From contig CAJMNO010000002.1 in NCBI GenBank assembly GCA_905214865.1, forward strand, positions 62,001 to 126,000: DNA of 64,000 bases, given 5' to 3'. Of the stretch, positions 42,388-51,730 are shown piece by piece; the stretch's first letter is position 1; every line of letters starts with the position of its first letter. The notes below the pieces were generated by a model, which was not told the DNA's origin, searched no databases, and saw nothing but the letters and a program-made list of their open reading frames with translations. A program made the translations under genes and the position numbers. The DNA comes from an uncultured bacterium (GTDB lineage: Bacteria > Actinomycetota > Coriobacteriia > Coriobacteriales > Atopobiaceae).

Positions 42388-44256
42388 CTATGCAACAGTC
42401 GAGACCCGTTGTGACAGTTCGTTGATGCGCTTCTGCGTCTGGGTCGCCCTCCTGAAGAGCTCCGCCGCCTCCTCGTCGCCCGGCGAGGCGGACGAGGCCC
42501 TGAGCCTGGCCTTGATCTCGCGCACCTCCCGCCTCCTCGACCACAGCTCGATCACGTCGAGGAGGAACGCGACCTCCTCGTCCACGCCCATCCCCGAGGT
42601 GACCTCCAGGCGGGCGCCGGCGAGGAGCTGCGGGGCCTCGGGGACCACGGACTCCGCCGCGGCCACCACCTCCGCCGAGGTCGCTTCCTCGGGCGTGGCG
42701 AGCATGGCCCACGCCATCGCCTCGTTGCGCGAGTCCGCCCAGGTGAACGAGGCAATCCTGTCCCCCTGCGTCCGCACGGCGCCAACGTTGGAGGCCATCA
42801 CGGCAAGCAGCTCGCGCTCCGCGATCACCTGCATGCGCTCGTCCTTGGAGAGGGCCGCGAGGCTCATGCCAGCAGGCGAGGGATCCCGGGGCGAGAGGGG
42901 CGTCCCCCTCCCCTGCGGAGGGGCGGCCTTGGTCCCGGCGGGGAGCCTGCCACCCTCCCCCTCCGGTGTCGGCTCGGGCTTCTGCCGTATGACGCGCTTG
43001 ACCTCCTCCACGCTGGTTCCCAGGAGGTCTGCCAGCGTGGTGGCGTAGCCGTCCAGCAGGATGGAGTCACGGAGCGGAACGAGGAGCGACGCCATCTGGT
43101 CGAGCGCCGCGACCCTGCGGCCCGGCACCGAGAGGTCGATGCCCGAGAGTCGCTTGGAGAACACGAAGTCCATGAGGGGGACTGCCCTTTCGAGCTGCCC
43201 GCGCAGGGCGTCCGCCCCGTTGGCGGCAAGGTACTCGGCGGGGTCCTGCCCCCCGGGGAGCACGACGCAGAGCAGCTGGACGCCGGTCTTGCCCACGTAC
43301 TGCACCGCCCGCTCGGCAGCGCGCTGGCCCGCCGCGTCGCCGTCGAACATGCAGACGACGCGGTCCTTCGCGAAGCGCTCGATGAGCCTGACGTGGTCGA
43401 GCGTGAGCGCCGTTCCCAGGGCGGCCACGGCGTTGGTGAAGCCCGCCTCATGCATGGAGATGACGTCCGTGTAACCCTCGCACACGATGGCCGTACCCGT
43501 GGCGACCATGGAGTCCTTGGCGCGGTCGAACGCGAAGAGGTGCTTGCCCTTGTGGAACACCGGCGTGTCCTTGGTGTTGAGGTACTTGGGCTTTGAGTCG
43601 CCCATCACGCGCCCGCCAAAGGCTATGCAGCGTCCCTGCTCGTCGTGGATGGGGAACATCACCCGGTCAAAGAAGCGGTCCCTGAGCCCCCCACGCCCCT
43701 CCAGGGCGAGGTCGGCCGAGACGATTTCCTCGCGCGAGAAGCCCGCCTCCCTGAGGTGCGAGACGAGCAGCCCGTGGCCCGGGGCGTACCCAAGCTTCCA
43801 GCGGCGGCACACGTCGGAGCCGAAGCCGCGCCCCGAGAGGTACCTGCGCCCCTCGTCCGCGCCCTCGCCGCGCCCCCTGAGGAGGAGGGTGGAGTAGAAC
43901 GACTCCGCCTCCGTGAGGCACTCGACGAGCCGGGACCGCTTTGGGCCGCGACGCGCGGAGCCTCGCTCCTCGGAGAGCTCGATCCCCTCCTTGTCGGCGA
44001 GGTACCTGATGGCGTCGGGGAAGTCGAGGTTCTCCCGCTTCATGATGTAGTTGAAGACGTCGCCGCCCTGGTGGCAGCCAAAGCAGTACCAGAACCCCGT
44101 GGAGGGGATCACGTGGAACGAGGGGGACTTCTCGTGGTGGAAGGGGCAGCAGCCCCAGAAGTCGCGGCCGCGCTGCCTGAGCTCGACCGTCTCGCCCACG
44201 ATCTGCACGATGTCGCTCGCCTGCCGGACGCGCTCCTTGTCCTCGTCCGTGATCAC
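42388..44256 (-). CDS. dnaG: DNA primase
   Basis: DnaG makes the RNA primers for replication. It has 622 residues from GTG 44254-44256 with GGAGGTGG upstream. The CHC2 zinc finger is near the start (CPFHHEKSPSFHV with FWYCFGCHQGGD). The Toprim domain carries ATGTAIVCEGYTDVISMHEAG and VCMFDGDAAGQRA. A variable helicase-binding C-terminal domain follows. The start overlaps the ribF stop by 4 nt (GTGA). Confidence 0.96.
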   Translation of the reverse strand: MITDEDKERVRQASDIVQIVGETVELRQRGRDFWGCCPFHHEKSPSFHVIPSTGFWYCFGCHQGGDVFNYIMKRENLDFPDAIRYLADKEGIELSEERGSARRGPKRSRLVECLTEAESFYSTLLLRGRGEGADEGRRYLSGRGFGSDVCRRWKLGYAPGHGLLVSHLREAGFSREEIVSADLALEGRGGLRDRFFDRVMFPIHDEQGRCIAFGGRVMGDSKPKYLNTKDTPVFHKGKHLFAFDRAKDSMVATGTAIVCEGYTDVISMHEAGFTNAVAALGTALTLDHVRLIERFAKDRVVCMFDGDAAGQRAAERAVQYVGKTGVQLLCVVLPGGQDPAEYLAANGADALRGQLERAVPLMDFVFSKRLSGIDLSVPGRRVAALDQMASLLVPLRDSILLDGYATTLADLLGTSVEEVKRVIRQKPEPTPEGEGGRLPAGTKAAPPQGRGTPLSPRDPSPAGMSLAALSKDERMQVIAERELLAVMASNVGAVRTQGDRIASFTWADSRNEAMAWAMLATPEEATSAEVVAAAESVVPEAPQLLAGARLEVTSGMGVDEEVAFLLDVIELWSRRREVREIKARLRASSASPGDEEAAELFRRATQTQKRINELSQRVSTVA

Positions 44257-45320
44257 TCGCCCACCTCCACGCCATGCTGACCTACCTGCGTACGTACCCA
44301 GTCGACGTTCGACAGAACCGCGCGCTCGAGCTCCTCGGTGGAGGGGAAGGGCCTCGTCGCCCTGAGCCAGCGGGCGAAGACCACGGACACCTCCCTCCCG
44401 TAGAGGTCGCCCGAGAACCCAAGGAGGTTGGCCTCGAGGAACGACTGCCGGGGGCCCGAGAACGTCGGCGGCGCCCCCACGTTGATCGCCGCGGGGTAGG
44501 CCGTCCCGCCCACAACCACGTACCCCGCGTAGACGCCGTCCACCGGCAGGCACGTGGTGGCGGGGACCAGCACGTTGGCGGTGGGGAAGCCAAAGGACGT
44601 ACCCTCTCCCCTGCCGTGCCCCACGTGGCCGCGGACGAAGTGGGGGCGGGCGAGAAGCGAGTTGGCACGCTCCAGCTGCCCGTCGCGCAGGAGGGCGCGG
44701 ATGCGGGTCGCCGAGACCGTCTGGCCGTCCTCCTGCAGCAGCTCCTCGCCGTGCACCGCGACTCCCTCGCCGCTCCCGAGCTCCCGCAGCGACCCGAGGT
44801 CCCCGCGCCCGCCGTCGCCAAAGCGGAAGTTGGTGCCCACCCGCACGGAGCGGGGGCGCACCAGGGGCGGGAGCATCGTGCGGAGGAACGCCTCCTGGCT
44901 GGTGTGCTCGAGCCCCTCGCCAAAGTCCAGCACCAGCACCGCATCGGCGCCCAGGAGGAGGAGCCCGCGCGCCCTGTCGCGCACCTCGAGCAGGCGGGAG
45001 AGGGGCCTCTCGCCCTCGATGAGGTCGGACGGGTCGGGCGAGAAGGTCACAGCCACGCAGGGGAGCGAGAGCGCCCGGGCGTCGGCGACCGCGTGCGAGA
45101 GGAGCCTACGGTGCCCCCTGTGGAGGCCATCGAAGGCGCCGATGCAGACGCATGCCTCCGAGCCCGGGGAGACGGGCGCCGACGAGCGGGTGACGAGGGT
45201 CGCCCCGTCGAGCCGGATGGCGTTCGCCTCGACGCCGCCGAGCAGCAGCGAGTCCCTGCACAGCGCGCGAGAGTCCTCCTCGGTGAGTGGGAGAGCCCTT
45301 CCCAGGATCGCCTCGGTCAC
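44253..45320 (-). CDS. ribF: Bifunctional riboflavin kinase / FAD synthetase
   Basis: RibF converts riboflavin to FMN and FAD. It has 355 residues from GTG 45318-45320 (GAGGT upstream), overlapping truB by 4 nt. The nucleotidyltransferase domain has IGAFDGLHRGHRRLL near residue 61, and the kinase domain has GTSFGFPTANV. Most RibF proteins reach the GxFDGxHxGH motif by residue ~25, so about 35 extra N-terminal residues are present here. Its place between truB and dnaG follows the long rimP operon. Confidence 0.92.
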   Translation of the reverse strand: MTEAILGRALPLTEEDSRALCRDSLLLGGVEANAIRLDGATLVTRSSAPVSPGSEACVCIGAFDGLHRGHRRLLSHAVADARALSLPCVAVTFSPDPSDLIEGERPLSRLLEVRDRARGLLLLGADAVLVLDFGEGLEHTSQEAFLRTMLPPLVRPRSVRVGTNFRFGDGGRGDLGSLRELGSGEGVAVHGEELLQEDGQTVSATRIRALLRDGQLERANSLLARPHFVRGHVGHGRGEGTSFGFPTANVLVPATTCLPVDGVYAGYVVVGGTAYPAAINVGAPPTFSGPRQSFLEANLLGFSGDLYGREVSVVFARWLRATRPFPSTEELERAVLSNVDWVRTQVGQHGVEVGE

Positions 45321-46246
45321 GACCTCACCCCATCGATGCCGCTGGGGAAGTTCGCGACGCAGGCGAGCCAGGGCCCGCGGCGCTCCCACACCCCGAGGAG
45401 CCAGCCGTCGCGCACGAGGCAGCACCTCTCCCCCTCCGCAAGCGCGAGCGGCTGGGGCGAGATGCGCCGTCCGCACCTGGCGTCGTCGGCCTCCCGGGCG
45501 GTGAGTGCCCTCGCGGGCAGGCCGAGCGCGCGCACGGGGTCCAGCCGATGCGACGCGAGCGCGTCGGGCCCGCGCTCCTCAAGCTCGTCGAGGGTAACGC
45601 AGTCGGCGAGGGTGACCGTGCCGGACGAGGTCCTCCTGAGCGCCCGCAGGTGGGCGGCGGTGGAGGCCTGCCTGCCGAGGTCCCGGGCAAGGCTCCTGAT
45701 GTAGGTGCCCTTGGACACGCGGAAGGCGCAGTCCCAGGCGACGGGCTCGCCGGGCTCTATGGCGAGCAGCGTGGACTCGATAATCCTGACGTGGCGCGGC
45801 TTGAGCTCGACCTCCTCGCCCGAGCGGGCAAGATCGTAGGCCCTCCTGCCGTTGACGCTGATGGCGGAGTAGGCGGGCGGGAGCTGGTCGCACTCCCCCA
45901 CGGCGGACGAGACGAGCCCGGACACCCGGTCCCGGTCCCCCGCCCACGCGGGGACGGGCGCCGTCCTGGTGACCGTACCCTCGGCGTCGTCCGTGTCGGT
46001 CTCGGTGCCAAGCTCGATGGATGCGACGTAGGACTTCTCGTCCATGGTGAGAAGCCCGAGCGTCCGCGTGCCCTGGCCCACGCCCACGACCAGGACGCCG
46101 GTCGCCGCGGGGTCGAGCGTCCCGGCGTGCCCCACGCGACGCTCCCCCAGGGCGCGCCGCACCCGTGACACCACGTCGTGGCTGCTCATCCCTGCGGGCT
46201 TGTCGATGGCGAGGAGGCAGTTGATGCCGCTCTCTCCCCGCCTCAC
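45317..46246 (-). CDS. truB: tRNA pseudouridine(55) synthase TruB
   Basis: TruB makes pseudouridine 55 in the T-loop of tRNAs. It has 309 residues, starting with GTG at 46244-46246 in a GTGA overlap with nrnA. The catalytic Asp45 lies in GTLDPAATGVL; NCLLAIDKPAGMSSHD and the KGTYIRSLARDLG motif are conserved. The last ~60 residues would form the PUA-like domain. Confidence 0.95.
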   Translation of the reverse strand: MRRGESGINCLLAIDKPAGMSSHDVVSRVRRALGERRVGHAGTLDPAATGVLVVGVGQGTRTLGLLTMDEKSYVASIELGTETDTDDAEGTVTRTAPVPAWAGDRDRVSGLVSSAVGECDQLPPAYSAISVNGRRAYDLARSGEEVELKPRHVRIIESTLLAIEPGEPVAWDCAFRVSKGTYIRSLARDLGRQASTAAHLRALRRTSSGTVTLADCVTLDELEERGPDALASHRLDPVRALGLPARALTAREADDARCGRRISPQPLALAEGERCCLVRDGWLLGVWERRGPWLACVANFPSGIDGVRS

Positions 46247-47271
46247 CTGGCGTCGCTCCCCTCTCCGTCACCCTCGACGAGGGCGACGAGCGGCGGGAGC
46301 GCCTTGCTCAGGACCTGGTCGATGTCCCCCTCCATCGTGAAGCCGGCGGCAGCCTTGTGCCCACCCCCGCCGAGGGACCGCGCGATGCCCGAGATGTCCA
46401 GGCTCGTCTTGGAGCGGAGGTTGCCGCGCACCATGCCGTCGCCGACCTCCTTGAGGAAGAGGGCGACCTCGGAGCCCGAGACGCTGCGCACCACGTCGAT
46501 GAGGCCGTCGCACTCGTCGAGGCTCGCGCCCGTGCGCCGGAGGTCGGCGGCGGTGGCGTAGCTGTAGGCGATCCTGCCCTTGGAGAAGGTCGTGATGCGC
46601 CCCATGACGGCGGACTCCAGGTGCAGGTACGAGAGGCTGAAGTTCTGGTACACGTTGAGCGCGGTCCGGCTTGGGACGGCCCCCGCATCCACGAGCAGCC
46701 CCGCGACCGCAAAGGCCTCGGAGTCGGCGTTCTGGTACTGGAAGCGCCCGGTGTCCGTGCACACGGCGCAGTAGAGGCACTCCGCCATGTCGGGCGTGAT
46801 GGTGACGCCCAGGTGCAGGGCGAGCTCCGTGACGATGACGCCGGCCGCCGCCGCGGAGGGCCTCACGAGGTTGACCTGGCCGTAGGGGCTCTCGCAGGGG
46901 TGGTGGTCGATGATGACCGTAGCCCCCGCCCGCCTCATCACGTCCTCGGCGAGGTTGAGCCTCGACGCGACGGAGAGATCGACGCTCACGAAGAGGTCGG
47001 GGCTCTGCCCGTAGTCGCCGGCGCACACGAAGCCGGATGCCCCGGGGAGGAACGAGTAGATGCGCGGGACGGGCTCCCGGTCGGCGAGGAGGTTGGTGAC
47101 CTCGATCGTGGGCCACTTTGCCCTGATGATCATCGCGAGGGCGAGACCCGAGCCCAGGGCGTCGCCATCGGGGCTCGTGTGAGCGCAGATGGCGACGCTC
47201 CGGCATCCGTCGATCGCCTGGGCGATCCTGTCGAATGCCTCCTCCTGCAGGGGGTTGCACGCAAGGCCCAT
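46243..47271 (-). CDS. nrnA: DHH-family bifunctional oligoribonuclease / PAP phosphatase NrnA
   Basis: NrnA degrades short oligoribonucleotides and dephosphorylates pAp. It has 342 residues from ATG 47269-47271. The DHH catalytic motifs are HTSPDGDALGSG, VDLS, IIDHHP and CTDTGRFQY; the DHHA1 domain ends in GGGGHKAAAGF. It is 4 nt downstream of rbfA, as in many Gram-positive rbfA-nrnA-truB-ribF strings. Confidence 0.92.
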   Translation of the reverse strand: MGLACNPLQEEAFDRIAQAIDGCRSVAICAHTSPDGDALGSGLALAMIIRAKWPTIEVTNLLADREPVPRIYSFLPGASGFVCAGDYGQSPDLFVSVDLSVASRLNLAEDVMRRAGATVIIDHHPCESPYGQVNLVRPSAAAAGVIVTELALHLGVTITPDMAECLYCAVCTDTGRFQYQNADSEAFAVAGLLVDAGAVPSRTALNVYQNFSLSYLHLESAVMGRITTFSKGRIAYSYATAADLRRTGASLDECDGLIDVVRSVSGSEVALFLKEVGDGMVRGNLRSKTSLDISGIARSLGGGGHKAAAGFTMEGDIDQVLSKALPPLVALVEGDGEGSDAR

Positions 47272-47275
47272 GTCG

Positions 47276-47698
47276 CTACTTCTCCCCCTCGCCCTGCTCG
47301 TCCTGGCCCTCCTCCCCGTCGGCGACGGGGTAGCCAAACTCGTCCTTCTCCACAGAGAGGGTCGAAGGCACGTTCTGGAGGGCCTTGGCAATGCGCTCCG
47401 CCTCGTCGGCGGTCGTGTCGATCTGGAAGATGAGCTCGGGGGTCACGCGCCACCCCAGTGCGTGGCCCAGCAGGCTGCGGATGCGCCCCTTGGCGCGCCC
47501 CAGGGCCTGCGAGACCTCATCGTACCTGTCGCGGTCGCAACTGACATAGGCCCGCAATACGGACTTGTCGATCGAGACCTCGACGCCGGTGAGGGTCACC
47601 AGGGAGAGCTCGGGGTCGCTGACCTCGAACAGGAGGATGCTCGCGAGCTTCTCCCTGGCGATCTCGTTCACGCGGCGAGAGTTGTGATTCTGCTTCAT
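47276..47698 (-). CDS. rbfA: 30S ribosome-binding factor A
   Basis: RbfA is a 30S maturation factor acting on the 5' end of 16S rRNA. It has 140 residues: the KH-like fold (RRVNEIAREKLASILLFEVSDP, VSIDKSVLRAYVSCD, TPELIFQIDTTADEAERI) plus an acidic tail. It lies 6 nt after infB. Confidence 0.95.
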   Translation of the reverse strand: MKQNHNSRRVNEIAREKLASILLFEVSDPELSLVTLTGVEVSIDKSVLRAYVSCDRDRYDEVSQALGRAKGRIRSLLGHALGWRVTPELIFQIDTTADEAERIAKALQNVPSTLSVEKDEFGYPVADGEEGQDEQGEGEK

Positions 47699-47704
47699 CT
47701 CGTC

Positions 47705-50386
47705 CTACTCGGTACGGGCGACCTGCTCGATGCGGTACGTCTCGATGATGTCGCCAACGTGGATGTCCTGGAAGTTGTCGAGGCCAATGCCGCACTCGAA
47801 GCCGGCCTTGACGCTCTTGACGTCGTCCTTGTAGCGGCGCAGCGAGGCGAGCTTGCCCTCGTACACCACGATGCCGTCGCGAACGAGTCGGCAGAGGTCG
47901 TCGCGCGAGACCTCTCCCTCCTGCACCATGCAGCCCGCGGCGATGCCGACCTTGGGGACCTTGAAGGTGTTGCGCACCTCCACGGAAGCGGTCTGCACCT
48001 CCTGCTCGGTCGGCTTGAGCATGCCGATGCGGGCGGCGTCGATCTCCTCGATGGCCTTGTAGATGACGCTGTAGCAGCGGATCTCGACGCCCTGCTGCTC
48101 GGCCTGGGCGCGAGCCTTGGCGTCCGGGCGCACGCCGAAGCCGATGATGATGGCGTTTGAGGCGTCGGCGAGCGTGACGTCGGTCTCGTTGATGGCGCCG
48201 ACGGCGGAGTGGATCACGTTGATGCGGACCTCGCTCTGGTCCATCTTGTTGAGGGAGTCGACCAGCGCCTCGATGGAGCCCTGGACGTCCGCCTTGATGA
48301 TGAGGTTGAGCTCCTTGACGTCGGCGTCGGCCATGGTGTCGAAGAGGTTCTCGAGGGTGACGTGCTTAACCTTGTTCTGCTCCTCGATACGAGCCTTGAG
48401 GGCGCGCTCGTCGGCGAGGGCGCGAGCGTCTCGCTCGTCCTGGAACACGCGGAACTCGTCGCCGGCCATAGGGACGCTCTGGAGGCCGAGGACCTCGACG
48501 GGGTCGGAGGGGCGGGCCTCCTTCACGTTCCTGCCACGCGGGTCCATCATGGCGCGGATCTTGCCGAACGCCATGCCTGCGACGATGGCGTCGCCCACGT
48601 GGAGCGTGCCACGGCTCACCAGCAGCGTGGCGACGGAGCCGCGGCCGCGGTCGAGCTTGGCCTCGAGCACGTGGCCCGAGGCGAACGTGTCGGGGTTGGC
48701 CTTGAGCTCGAGGACGTCGGCCTCGAGCAGGACGGCCTCGAGCAGGTCCTCGATGCCCATGTGCTTCTTGGCCGAGATGTCGACGAACATGTTCTGCCCG
48801 CCCCACTCCTCGGGGATGATGCCGTACTCGGTGAGCTCCTGGCGGACCCTCGTGGGGTCTGCGCCGGGCTTGTCGATCTTGTTGACCGCCACGATGATAG
48901 GCACGTTTGCGGCCTTGGCGTGGTTGATCGACTCGATGGTCTGGGGCATCACGCCGTCGTCGGCCGCGACGATCAGGATGACGATGTCGGTCACCTTGGC
49001 GCCGCGGGCACGCATGGCCGTGAAGGTCTCGTGGCCGGGGGTGTCGATGAAAGTGATGGTCCTCCCGTTGATCTGCACCTGCGAGGCGCCGATGGCCTGC
49101 GTGATGCCGCCGGCCTCGCCCTCCGCGACGCCGGTGTGGCGAATCGCGTCGAGCAGGGACGTCTTACCGTGGTCGACGTGGCCCATGACCGTGACCACGG
49201 GCGGGCGGGGCTTGAGGTCCTTGGGGTCGTCGTAGAACGAGAAGGAGTTCTCCTCCTCCTTGGTCATGACCTTGACGTCACGCCCCAGGTCGTCCGCGAC
49301 GAGCTCGATGAGGTCGTCGGACATGGACTCGGTGAGGGTGAGCGGGTTCCCCAGCAGGAAGAGCCTCTTGATGATGTCGTTGGCAGGGACGTTGAGGAGC
49401 TTGGCGAGGTCCGCGACCGTGGAACCCTGCGGCACCTTGACGGTGTCGAGCTGCGAGAGGTCCTGGTCGTTCTCGATCGCCTCCTGGATGCGCTGCTCCT
49501 CGGCGGCCTCGGCCTGCTGCTTCTTGCGGCGCTCCTTGCGCTTGCGGCGCCTGCCGGTGTCCTGGTGCGCCTCCTCTACGGCCTCGCGGGCCTCCTCGAA
49601 GACGTGGGAGCGATTGTACTCCTCCGCCTCGCGGGCCATGCGGCTGTAGCGGTCCTCGTCCTCATGGCCGCGACGGCCGCCCTTCCTGCCCTTGCCGCGA
49701 CCCCTGCCCTCGGACTCGCCCTCGGGGACGGGGCCGGGCACGGAGGCGCCGACGCGCGGGGTGCTCGAGCGCCTGCCGCCGCGATGCGTCTCTTCGGCCT
49801 CCCCGCCGCGCGACGGGCGGTCGGACCTGCGGCCGCGACCCTTGCCGTGGTCGCGGGCGGCGTGGTCCTCCTCCTTCTTCTTGGCGGCCTCGGCTGCCTG
49901 CTCCTCCAGCACCTTCTCCTGCTGGGCGATCTGGTCGAGCAGGCTCGTGAACGAGGGGATGGACTTGGGGGCGGTGTCCCTCACGCGGTTGCGCTCCTCC
50001 TCTTCCTTGCGCTTGCGCTCGGCCTCCTTGCGCTCCTCCTCGGCCTTCTTGCGGGCGGCCTCGGCGGCGGCGCGCTTGCGCTCCTCCTCGGCGCGCTCCT
50101 TCTCGCGGCGCTTCTCGGCCTCGATGCGCTCCCTCTCGGCCTTCTCGGCCTCCTTGCGCTCCTCCTCGGCCTTCGCCTCCGCCTCGGCCTTCTTCTGGGC
50201 CTCGATCTCGGCGGCGCGGGCCTCGAGGATGGGCTTGAGCTTCTTGCGCACGATGGAGACGTACGCGTCCTCGAGGGTGGACGAGGGCGACTTGGCGGGA
50301 ATCTTCATGTCCTGGAGGTGCCCGAGCATCTCCTTGCTGCTCATGCCATATTCCTTGGCTAGATCATGTACGCGGGTCTTTGCCAT
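47705..50386 (-). CDS. infB: Translation initiation factor IF-2
   Basis: IF-2 recruits initiator tRNA to the 30S subunit and joins the subunits. It has 893 residues. The N-terminal IF2_N domain (1-45, RVHDLAKEYGMSSKEML) is followed by a long Glu/Lys/Arg/Ala coiled-coil-like and low-complexity region (~60-300). The G domain then shows GHVDHGKTSLLD, DTPGHETF and NKIDKPG, and domains II-IV follow. It lies 54 nt after nusA with no ylxR in between. Confidence 0.96.
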   Translation of the reverse strand: MAKTRVHDLAKEYGMSSKEMLGHLQDMKIPAKSPSSTLEDAYVSIVRKKLKPILEARAAEIEAQKKAEAEAKAEEERKEAEKAERERIEAEKRREKERAEEERKRAAAEAARKKAEEERKEAERKRKEEEERNRVRDTAPKSIPSFTSLLDQIAQQEKVLEEQAAEAAKKKEEDHAARDHGKGRGRRSDRPSRGGEAEETHRGGRRSSTPRVGASVPGPVPEGESEGRGRGKGRKGGRRGHEDEDRYSRMAREAEEYNRSHVFEEAREAVEEAHQDTGRRRKRKERRKKQQAEAAEEQRIQEAIENDQDLSQLDTVKVPQGSTVADLAKLLNVPANDIIKRLFLLGNPLTLTESMSDDLIELVADDLGRDVKVMTKEEENSFSFYDDPKDLKPRPPVVTVMGHVDHGKTSLLDAIRHTGVAEGEAGGITQAIGASQVQINGRTITFIDTPGHETFTAMRARGAKVTDIVILIVAADDGVMPQTIESINHAKAANVPIIVAVNKIDKPGADPTRVRQELTEYGIIPEEWGGQNMFVDISAKKHMGIEDLLEAVLLEADVLELKANPDTFASGHVLEAKLDRGRGSVATLLVSRGTLHVGDAIVAGMAFGKIRAMMDPRGRNVKEARPSDPVEVLGLQSVPMAGDEFRVFQDERDARALADERALKARIEEQNKVKHVTLENLFDTMADADVKELNLIIKADVQGSIEALVDSLNKMDQSEVRINVIHSAVGAINETDVTLADASNAIIIGFGVRPDAKARAQAEQQGVEIRCYSVIYKAIEEIDAARIGMLKPTEQEVQTASVEVRNTFKVPKVGIAAGCMVQEGEVSRDDLCRLVRDGIVVYEGKLASLRRYKDDVKSVKAGFECGIGLDNFQDIHVGDIIETYRIEQVARTE

Positions 50387-50440
50387 GTAACCAACCTTCC
50401 AAACTGTCTGACGGGGTGTGACGTGTTAGCTGACCTGCGA

Positions 50441-51700
50441 CTAGATCAGGGAGTCGGGATCGTCGGAGACGGGAGTCTCGCCAAGCTCCTGGAGCTTCTC
50501 GTGGATGCCGCAGAAGCGGGAGCCGGGGCGCGCCATGTTGCGGCACTGGATCCCGGTGGGACCCACGTACTCGCAGCGGTGGGAGCCCTCCTCCGCCTCC
50601 TCGAGGTCGGGGGCCTCGTGGTCCTCGGGGATGCCGCGCATGATCTCGCGCGCCAGGGACTCGTTCTTGATGTCGATGTGCATGCCGGTGAGACGTGCGG
50701 CGAGGCGGGCGTTCTGGCCCTCCTTGCCGATGGCGAGGGAAAGCTGGTCGTCGGGCACGATGACCGTGGCGTAGTTGTTCTCCTGGTCGACGAGGACCTT
50801 GGAGACGCGGGCCGGCGACAGCGCGTTGGCGACGCACCGGGCGGGGTCGTCGCTCCACAGCACCACGTCCACGCGCTCGCCGCGAAGCTCGGACACCACG
50901 GTGCGCACTCGGCTGCCCTTGGGGCCGACGCAGGCGCCCACGGGGTCGAGCCTGTCGTCCAGGCTCGAGACGGCGACCTTGGACCTCACGCCGGGCTCGC
51001 GGGCGATGGAGCGGACCTCGACCACGCCGTCGTAGACCTCGGGGACCTCGAGCTCGAAGAGCCTGCGGATGAGGTCGGGGTGCGTGCGGGAGACCACGAT
51101 CGACGGGCGCTGGCGCTCGCTCCTGATGGGGGGCTGGGTGCTGTTGGGGTCGCGGACGTCGATGATGATCGCGCGGATGCGCTGGTTGTGCGAGTAGCGC
51201 TCGCCCTGCGGGCGCTCGTTGCGCTCGTCGGGGTAGCGGCGCAGGTCGAAGTAGGGAAGCTCCGCCTCCACGCCCTCGCGGATCTTGATGATCGCGAAGT
51301 CGGGCGTGGTCTGCAGGACGGTGCCCGTGATGATGTCGCCGATGCGCTGCGAGAACTCCTCGTAGATCTGCTGGCGCTCGGCGTTGCGAACGATGTCCAT
51401 GATCTCGCTCTTGGCGTGCTGGGCGGCGATGCGCGAGGCGTCCTTGGGGGTCACGTCCTCCTCGTCGAACTCGGTGTACTCGCCGGTCTCCTCGTCGAAG
51501 GAGTCGTCGCGCGGGATGAGCTTGTACACGTACACCTTGCCGGTGGCGCGGTCGATGGTGACGCGCGCGCCAAAGTCCAGGTGCAGGACCTCGCTGTAGC
51601 TCTTGGCGAGGGACTGCTCCAGGCGGTCGATGAGGTACAGCTCGTCGATGTGCTTCTCCTGGCAGAGGGCCATGAGTGCTTCCATCATTTCGGATGCCAT
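50441..51700 (-). CDS. nusA: Transcription termination/antitermination factor NusA with Cys/His-rich tail
   Basis: NusA modulates RNA polymerase pausing, termination and antitermination. It has 419 residues from ATG 51698-51700 (GAAAGGAAA upstream). The N-terminal polymerase-binding domain (~1-130) precedes S1 (GDIITGTVLQTT) and two KH domains (DPVGACVGPKGSRVRTV and LAIGKEGQNARLAARL). After KH2 the protein continues with an acidic linker and a tail bearing His374, Cys376, Cys386, Cys397 and His400 (HRCEYVG, GIQCRN, FCGIHE), a candidate zinc knuckle not part of canonical NusA. Confidence 0.94.
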   Translation of the reverse strand: MASEMMEALMALCQEKHIDELYLIDRLEQSLAKSYSEVLHLDFGARVTIDRATGKVYVYKLIPRDDSFDEETGEYTEFDEEDVTPKDASRIAAQHAKSEIMDIVRNAERQQIYEEFSQRIGDIITGTVLQTTPDFAIIKIREGVEAELPYFDLRRYPDERNERPQGERYSHNQRIRAIIIDVRDPNSTQPPIRSERQRPSIVVSRTHPDLIRRLFELEVPEVYDGVVEVRSIAREPGVRSKVAVSSLDDRLDPVGACVGPKGSRVRTVVSELRGERVDVVLWSDDPARCVANALSPARVSKVLVDQENNYATVIVPDDQLSLAIGKEGQNARLAARLTGMHIDIKNESLAREIMRGIPEDHEAPDLEEAEEGSHRCEYVGPTGIQCRNMARPGSRFCGIHEKLQELGETPVSDDPDSLI

Positions 51701-51730
51701 GTCGTGTTTCCTTTCAGGGGCGCGTTGCGC

